From assembly GCA_947169745.1 (NCBI GenBank), contig CAMVQZ010000001.1:1-64000 (forward strand): a DNA stretch of 64,000 nucleotides, in the 5' to 3' direction. The translations under genes were made by a program, and so were the position numbers. This DNA is from an uncultured Clostridia bacterium. GTDB taxonomy: Bacteria > Bacillota > Clostridia > Oscillospirales > Acutalibacteraceae. The notes under the pieces are model-generated. The model saw only the letters and a program-made list of their open reading frames with translations, did no database searches and was not told the DNA's origin. This document shows, piece after piece, positions 58,516 through 64,000 of this stretch (position 1 is the stretch's first letter; each line of letters opens with the position of its first letter).

Positions 58516-60366
58516 ATGATTAAAAAGACATTAGTTCGATTTACTGCCGTGATAATGGTTTGTATGATGATGTTGTTTGTGATCGTACCGGAGAACGGTC
58601 TGGTAACTGACGCAGCGAGTATAAAGATCAATGCTTCGTTATCAATGACGTCATCAGAAACAGGCGGCAAGATTACTGTCAAAGCCACTGGTTCGTCAGG
58701 AGTGTCCCCGTATCAGTATAAATTCCAGTATAAGATAAACAGCGGAAGCTGGAAGGTTGTAAAGAATTTCAGTACATCAAATACAGCTTCATTTACAACC
58801 ACCTCTGCAGGTACTTATACTATACGCTCGTATGTTAAGGATAAGAATAATCTGCAGATATACTGTGACATCACGACAACAGTCAAAGCTAAGGCAACAC
58901 CTCTTGTAAACAGTTCAACGATTAATAAGACCTCCCTCGCCCTTGGAAACAGCGTTGTGATATCCGCAAAAGCGTCAGGGGGAACGGCGCCCTATACCTT
59001 TGCATATAATTACAAAATTCAGGACGGAGCGGCAAAGACCTTCAAGAGTTTTTCTACCACTAAATCCGCAACAATAAAGCTTCCTTCGGCTGGTTATTAT
59101 ACAGTTCAGTGTATTGTCAAGGATAAAAACGGAAAACAGGTTACAAAGAGCTTCAATGTGACAGTAAAAAAGACTTCCAATACAAAGCTTGTCAATAATA
59201 CCACATTATCGGCAAATGTTATGACATTGGGCTCGGTTCTGAAAATTTATGGAAAGGGATCTGGAGGGTCCCAGCCTTATGTTTACTCTTACTTATACTC
59301 TCTGAACGGCGGCGTCTATAAAAAAATTATTGAGAGACAAAAGAGTTCTTTCGGATCTATAAAGCTTCCGTCTGTCGGATTTTACAAGATCAAAACGGTT
59401 GTAAATGACATAAGCGGTAAGATCAGCATAAAGGTAATTAATTTCACCGTTAAGCAATCCACAGGAAAGGCTCTTACCAATAATTCAAAGATCGATACAT
59501 CGGATATGGTTGAACGTTATGGAACAGTCAACCTGACCGGAAATGCCAGCGGAGGATCCGAACCGTATCTCTTTGCGTATTCTTATCGTATCGGAGACGG
59601 GTCATGGAATAAGATCAAAGATTACTCTGCGGCAAAGACAGCTAGTCTTAAGTTGTCAGAGATAAATAAGTATACCTTCAGAGTTTCTGTAAGAGATGCA
59701 GATTATAAGGTGCGGGAGAAGTTTTTCGTTGTTTATTCTATAGCAAAGATCTCACCTTCAAAAACTGTAGATTCTGTGTATGGTCATCTGGAGGCTGTCA
59801 ATATTGCAGATAAGGGCAGCGGTGCGGAATATGCGGTATATTATAAGAAAACCTCAGATTATGCCTGGAATCTTTTAAGAACATATAGTACTGATAAAAC
59901 TGTCCAGATAAGGCCAAGAAATGTAGGGACTTATAATATTCTTCTGTGCTATCGTGTTTCGGGAAAGGTTACGAAGATCTGTTATAATATCAGAACATAT
60001 ATACCAACAGATGTCTATAAAGAACTTCAGCTCGTTAATAATGAAAGGGTGAAGTGCGGAGTTCCAAAGGTTAACTTAGATACGGATCTCGTTTATGCTG
60101 CTCAGATCAGGGCAGAAGAGCTTAAGAGAAAATATTCACATAGCAGACCTGATGGAAAGAGTTGTTTTACTGTATTGAAAGAAAATGGTATATATAATTA
60201 TTCATATACCGGTGAAAATATTGCCTGGGGTTATCCCTCCGTCGAAACGGTAATGACAGGCTGGATTAATTCCAAGGGACACCATGACAATATTGTTGAT
60301 TCTGAATTCAAAAAAATAGGTTTCGGAATCAACGGAAATTACTGGACTCAGATTTTTACCGATTAA
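58516..60366 (+). CDS. Secreted repeat protein with C-terminal CAP (SCP-like) domain
   Basis: Signal peptide; four repeats of SGGxxPYxYxYxYxINxGxxKxxKxFSxxxxAxxxLPSAGxYTxxxxVKD; CAP motifs LVNNERVKCGVPKV, HSRPDGKSCFTVL, YTGENIAWGYPS, HHDNIV. Confidence 0.9.
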   Translation: MIKKTLVRFTAVIMVCMMMLFVIVPENGLVTDAASIKINASLSMTSSETGGKITVKATGSSGVSPYQYKFQYKINSGSWKVVKNFSTSNTASFTTTSAGTYTIRSYVKDKNNLQIYCDITTTVKAKATPLVNSSTINKTSLALGNSVVISAKASGGTAPYTFAYNYKIQDGAAKTFKSFSTTKSATIKLPSAGYYTVQCIVKDKNGKQVTKSFNVTVKKTSNTKLVNNTTLSANVMTLGSVLKIYGKGSGGSQPYVYSYLYSLNGGVYKKIIERQKSSFGSIKLPSVGFYKIKTVVNDISGKISIKVINFTVKQSTGKALTNNSKIDTSDMVERYGTVNLTGNASGGSEPYLFAYSYRIGDGSWNKIKDYSAAKTASLKLSEINKYTFRVSVRDADYKVREKFFVVYSIAKISPSKTVDSVYGHLEAVNIADKGSGAEYAVYYKKTSDYAWNLLRTYSTDKTVQIRPRNVGTYNILLCYRVSGKVTKICYNIRTYIPTDVYKELQLVNNERVKCGVPKVNLDTDLVYAAQIRAEELKRKYSHSRPDGKSCFTVLKENGIYNYSYTGENIAWGYPSVETVMTGWINSKGHHDNIVDSEFKKIGFGINGNYWTQIFTD

Positions 60367-60382
60367 AAAATATCATTATAAG

Positions 60383-60414
60383 GAACCAGATCATTAGGTC
60401 TGGTTCTTTTTTTT
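60383..60414 (+). terminator. Rho-independent terminator
   Basis: GAACCAGA-tcattagg-TCTGGTTC then TTTTTTTT. Confidence 0.85.
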
Positions 60415-60539
60415 ACATAATTCAGAAGATCAGCGAGATACTAAATATTATTAAACTTTTATATCAAGACAACCAGCAGAATTGTATTTCGGATATATTA
60501 AAATAATTAGATAATTGATCCGCTTTGTGGAGGGAATAA

Positions 60540-61211
60540 ATGGAAGAAATAATCAGACTTGAAAACATCGAAAAAGAATACTATTGTATCGGCGAAACAA
60601 TAAAAGCTTTAAAAAATATAGATCTGAAAATAAACAGAGGAGACTTCATTTCTATAGTCGGCAGATCCGGTTCCGGGAAATCTACACTTATGAATATTAT
60701 AGGCTTCCTGGATTTTCCCACCCGGGGGAATTATTATCTGAATGGGTATAATATGATAAATATCAGAAGAAAAAATCTTAATCAGATAAGGAGTAAGAAG
60801 ATCGGGTTTATATTTCAGGGCTTCAATCTGATACCGACTCTCAGTGCTGTCGAAAATGTTGAGCTTCCGATGATCTATCAGGGCAGACCAAAAAATGAAA
60901 GAATACTTGTATCCAGAAACGCTCTCGAAAAAGTTGGTCTTGGAAATCGGTTTGAGCACAGACCTGCTGAACTTTCCGGAGGCCAGCAACAAAGAGTAGC
61001 AATTGCAAGAGCTATAGCAGCGTCACCGGATATTCTTCTCGCTGACGAGCCGACCGGAAGTCTTGATGTTAAATCCGGTCAGGAGATCATTTCAATAATG
61101 AAGGAGCTTAACAGATCGGGTATGACAGTTATAATGATCACCCATGATAACACAATTGCAAAAGAAGCCAAAAGATCAATACAAATTTGCGACGGAAGAA
61201 TTATTTCTTAA
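60540..61211 (+). CDS. ABC transporter ATP-binding protein (MacB/LolD-like)
   Basis: [70 protein letters not shown]. Confidence 0.95.
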   Translation: MEEIIRLENIEKEYYCIGETIKALKNIDLKINRGDFISIVGRSGSGKSTLMNIIGFLDFPTRGNYYLNGYNMINIRRKNLNQIRSKKIGFIFQGFNLIPTLSAVENVELPMIYQGRPKNERILVSRNALEKVGLGNRFEHRPAELSGGQQQRVAIARAIAASPDILLADEPTGSLDVKSGQEIISIMKELNRSGMTVIMITHDNTIAKEAKRSIQICDGRIIS

Positions 61212-61304
61212 AAAACTATTAACGGTTATTTATACTATACAAAATTCAACTTGTAAATTGCTGCTATTTCAACAAAAAAATTCTTTATTTTTTTTGAAAA
61301 TGAA

Positions 61305-61332
61305 TTGACAACAAAAATATATATGCTATAAT
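61305..61332 (+). promoter_or_regulatory. Putative sigma-A promoter
   Basis: TTGACA-N16-TATAAT. Confidence 0.6.
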
Positions 61333-61379
61333 AAACTCAGACAGGCAAAAGAGCCTGTAAATTAAAGGAGGTTATATTT

Positions 61380-61703
61380 ATGGCAGCAATTGAATTACAT
61401 GATGTAGAAGTCCAGGCTTTCCTTGCAGAGATCGATAAATGTGAGGGCGATGTATTCCTCGTAACAGATGAGGGAGATCGTCTTAATCTTAAGAGTAAAC
61501 TTTGTCAGCTCATTGGTCTTACACAGCTTATAGAAGGCGGTAAGATCAGCAATGCTCATCTTGAATGCCAGAAGCCTGAGGACGAATCAAAGCTTTTCCG
61601 CTTCAATATATTTGGTGCATCCGCAGAGAAAGTAACTGAAGAAGTTAAAGAAGAAGCTAAAGAAGCAGAGGATGAGAAAAAGTCCGAAGACGAGGATAAA
61701 TAA
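61380..61703 (+). CDS. Small hypothetical protein with acidic tail
   Basis: RBS aaaggagg; own promoter and terminator; tail EEVKEEAKEAEDEKKSEDEDK. Confidence 0.8.
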   Translation: MAAIELHDVEVQAFLAEIDKCEGDVFLVTDEGDRLNLKSKLCQLIGLTQLIEGGKISNAHLECQKPEDESKLFRFNIFGASAEKVTEEVKEEAKEAEDEKKSEDEDK

Positions 61704-61720
61704 TTCTATATCTATCAATC

Positions 61721-61756
61721 AAGACCCACACTGTATTCCGGTGTGGGTCTTATCAT
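61721..61756 (+). terminator. Terminator
   Basis: AAGACCCACAC...GTGTGGGTCTT. Confidence 0.7.
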
Positions 61757-61818
61757 TTGAATTTTTTACTATTATTTCCAGACTTTTTCTAAATAATAAT
61801 TTTAAATCTGATAATAAT

Positions 61819-61867
61819 ATTTATACAACCAATTAAAACGATATTAACATCGTCAGGTTGTATAAAT
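61819..61867 (+). promoter_or_regulatory. Composite hairpin directly upstream of the SASP ribosome-binding site
   Basis: ATTTATACAACC (61819-61830)/GGTTGTATAAAT (61856-61867) perfect 12-bp IR enclosing ACGAT-attaac-ATCGT. Confidence 0.65.
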
Positions 61868-61887
61868 TTATAAGGGAGATAACTATT

Positions 61888-62082
61888 ATGTCAAATAATT
61901 CTAATTCAATCAATGTTCCTGAAGCAAAGCAGGCAATGGATGCATTTAAGATGGAATGCGCAAATGAAGTCGGAGTAAACCTCAAGCAGGGCTATAACGG
62001 CGATCTTACTTCTCGTCAGGCAGGTTCTGTAGGCGGACAGATGGTCAAAAAGATGATCGAGGCCTACGAAAGAAGTATGTAA
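61888..62082 (+). CDS. Small acid-soluble spore protein, alpha/beta type
   Basis: EAKQAMDAFKMECANEVGVNLKQGYNGDLTSRQAGSVGGQMVKKMIEAYE. Confidence 0.94.
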   Translation: MSNNSNSINVPEAKQAMDAFKMECANEVGVNLKQGYNGDLTSRQAGSVGGQMVKKMIEAYERSM

Positions 62083-62102
62083 TAAACAATAATCTCTGTT
62101 TT

Positions 62103-62136
62103 CCGTCCGTAAAGGTTTTTTACGGGCGGTTTTTTA
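62103..62136 (+). terminator. Rho-independent terminator
   Basis: CCGTCCGTAAA...TTTACGGGCGG then TTTTTT. Confidence 0.8.
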
Positions 62137-62145
62137 TATATATCC

Positions 62146-62174
62146 TTGAACATAAGTATTGTATATGTTATAAT
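62146..62174 (+). promoter_or_regulatory. Putative promoter of the GH13 gene
   Basis: TTGAAC-N17-TATAAT. Confidence 0.6.
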
Positions 62175-62206
62175 GTATAAAAATATTGTTATCGGAGGTA
62201 CATATT

Positions 62207-63754
62207 ATGCCAAAGTGGTTAAATGATGCTGTTTTTTATGAGATATACCCTCAGACATTTTGCGACAGTAACGGAGACGGCATAGGGGACATCGGAGGTA
62301 TCCGGTCTAAGCTTGATTATGTCAAAAGCCTTGGCTGTAATGCGATATGGCTCAATCCTGTTTATGATTCTCCTTTTATGGATGCCGGATATGACGTAAG
62401 GGACTATTATAAAGTTGCAGAAAGATATGGCACTAATGAAGATCTGAAGGCATTATTTGAAGAAGCCCATGAAAGAGGGATCAGAATACTGCTGGATCTT
62501 GTTCCCGGACATACATCCGATCAGAATAAATGGTTCCTGGAAAGCAAAAAGCACGAAAGGAATGAATACAGCGGCAGATATATCTGGACAGACAGCGTAT
62601 GGGAAGCACCGCCTCAGTACAGACTTCTTTGCGGAATATCAGAGCGTGACGGAAACTATCTTGTAAACTTCTTTAGTTCTCAGCCTGCTTTGAATTATGG
62701 CTTTAATAACATTTCTCATCCCGCATGGCAGAAGGCTCCGTCTGATCCCGATTGTCAGGCTACTGTAGAAGCTCTGAAAAGCATTATGAGATTCTGGCTC
62801 GATATGGGATGCGACGGGTTCCGTGTTGATATGGCGGATTCTCTTGTTAAAAACGAGGACGGTGATAAACCGGAAACCTGCAAGATCTGGAGAAGTATAA
62901 GAGAAATGCTGGATAAAGATTATCCCGAGGCTGCATTAGTATCCGAGTGGTGTAATCCCCGTGTTGCTATCGGGGCTGGTTTTCACTGTGATTTCTATCT
63001 TGACCATGATAACAATGGCTACAGGATCCTGTTCAGAGAAAAGGATCAGAGTACAGGTGAATGTAATGCAGTATTCGCAAAAAACAGCAAGGGCGATATA
63101 ACAAAGTTTCTTGATGAATACCTAGAAGATCTTAAAGACACAAAAGAAAAGGGTTATATAAGCTTTATTACCTGTAATCACGATACTCCGAGAATGACCA
63201 GACTCTTTACTCCTCTTGAAGCAAAAATTGCATATTCTTTTATTTTCCTTATGCCGGGTGTCCCGTTCCTTTATTACGGAGACGAGATCGGAATGAGCTT
63301 TATGGAAGGGCTTCCCAGCAAAGAGGGTGGTTTCAGCCGTACCGGTACCAGAACTCCGATGCAATGGGATAGCAGCGTAAACTGTGGTTTTTCAAATGCT
63401 CCTGCAGAAAAGCTGTATCTTCCGGTTGACACGTCGGATTCCGCCGTTACAGTTGAAAAGGCTGAAAAAGACCCTGATTCTATTCTTAATACACTCAGGA
63501 AGGTTATCACTATCAGGCATGAGAATCCATCGCTAAGATCCGACGGTGATTTTGAGGTTATTTACGCTGTAAAAGAAAAGTATCCCTTTATTTTCAAAAG
63601 AGGTGACTTTATTATTGCTGTAAACCCGACGGATATAGTTCAGAAGGCTCCCTTTGCTTTTGACGGTAATACCGTTTTTGAGATAGGAAATCATTCAAAA
63701 GAGGGTAATTATCTCATAATGGCTCCTCAGACACTACTCCTCCTGAAAATATAA
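62207..63754 (+). CDS. Alpha-amylase family (GH13) glycosidase
   Basis: FYEIYPQTFCDSNGDGIGDIGGI, GFRVDMADSL, VSEWCNPRV, CNHDTPR. ATG 62207 with RBS cggagg. Confidence 0.93.
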   Translation: MPKWLNDAVFYEIYPQTFCDSNGDGIGDIGGIRSKLDYVKSLGCNAIWLNPVYDSPFMDAGYDVRDYYKVAERYGTNEDLKALFEEAHERGIRILLDLVPGHTSDQNKWFLESKKHERNEYSGRYIWTDSVWEAPPQYRLLCGISERDGNYLVNFFSSQPALNYGFNNISHPAWQKAPSDPDCQATVEALKSIMRFWLDMGCDGFRVDMADSLVKNEDGDKPETCKIWRSIREMLDKDYPEAALVSEWCNPRVAIGAGFHCDFYLDHDNNGYRILFREKDQSTGECNAVFAKNSKGDITKFLDEYLEDLKDTKEKGYISFITCNHDTPRMTRLFTPLEAKIAYSFIFLMPGVPFLYYGDEIGMSFMEGLPSKEGGFSRTGTRTPMQWDSSVNCGFSNAPAEKLYLPVDTSDSAVTVEKAEKDPDSILNTLRKVITIRHENPSLRSDGDFEVIYAVKEKYPFIFKRGDFIIAVNPTDIVQKAPFAFDGNTVFEIGNHSKEGNYLIMAPQTLLLLKI

Positions 63755-63779
63755 AAAAGCCAGACACAGACAACCAATT

Positions 63780-63809
63780 CCGGACGTCCATATGCGATGT
63801 CCGGTTTTT
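63780..63809 (+). terminator. Terminator after the GH13 gene
   Basis: CCGGAC...GTCCGG then TTTTTG. Confidence 0.65.
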
Positions 63810-63867
63810 GTTTTTTGGGGTGACAACAGCATTAACACACTTTTTAGTTATTATTCGACGTTTTCTA

Positions 63868-63897
63868 TTGACACTTTATTGTCATAGATTATATAAT
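63868..63897 (+). promoter_or_regulatory. Consensus promoter with embedded small inverted repeat
   Basis: TTGACA-N18-TATAAT; TGACA-ctttat-TGTCA overlaps the -35 and spacer. Confidence 0.65.
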
Positions 63898-63951
63898 GAT
63901 ACTGTCTTATATGATTATTTTATAAACAAAAAATGATTAATGGAGAAAAAA

Positions 63952-64000
63952 ATGAAACAGAAAAAACAAGAATATGTTGATATGTCTCAATGTAAAAGAA
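63952..64000 (+). CDS. Start of a truncated CDS (MKQKKQEYVDMSQCKR...)
   Basis: ATG after a ggag RBS and consensus promoter; runs off the window. Confidence 0.5.
   Translation, partial: MKQKKQEYVDMSQCKR

Overview
The 64 kb window looks like a low-GC Firmicutes chromosome. Gene content and synteny suggest a Ruminococcus/Oscillospiraceae-type Clostridia; this is inferred, not tested. It is mostly ordinary core genome. Main blocks: rnhA, rnj, gdpP-rplI-dnaB-tilS-hpt-ftsH-uvrA; a DUF5685/J-domain/membrane-protein trio; a secreted SH3b/Big2/GH24 lysozyme-like protein; an arginine cluster argG-H-C-J-B-x-D-F; rex plus a CLC-F-like antiporter; three tRNAs (Thr, Tyr, Ala); recJ-relA-dtd-MBL-hemZ; a spore-type cluster flippase-mazG-hup-rqcP-yabP-yabQ-divIC-yabR; hpf; a CAP-domain surface protein; an alpha/beta SASP; and a GH13 enzyme. 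No CRISPR array, transposase, phage module or recognisable defence island was seen. The most interesting unexplained signal is a GC-rich, non-coding, modular interspersed repeat. One inverse copy lies upstream of rnhA, three tandem copies lie upstream of the tRNA cluster, and there is a probable relic upstream of rex. It carries a perfect 16-bp palindrome (GCAGCGTCGACGCTGC) and long inverted repeats, and at two loci it ends next to the -35 hexamer of a sigma-A-like promoter. Other leads: a ~150-bp inverted-repeat element between argH and argC, a textbook ARG box upstream of argG, a hairpin directly upstream of the SASP ribosome-binding site, an XRE/lipoprotein/unknown-protein locus with a consensus promoter and a 13-bp hairpin at the start of the transcript, and a Cys-rich J-protein/DUF5685 locus.
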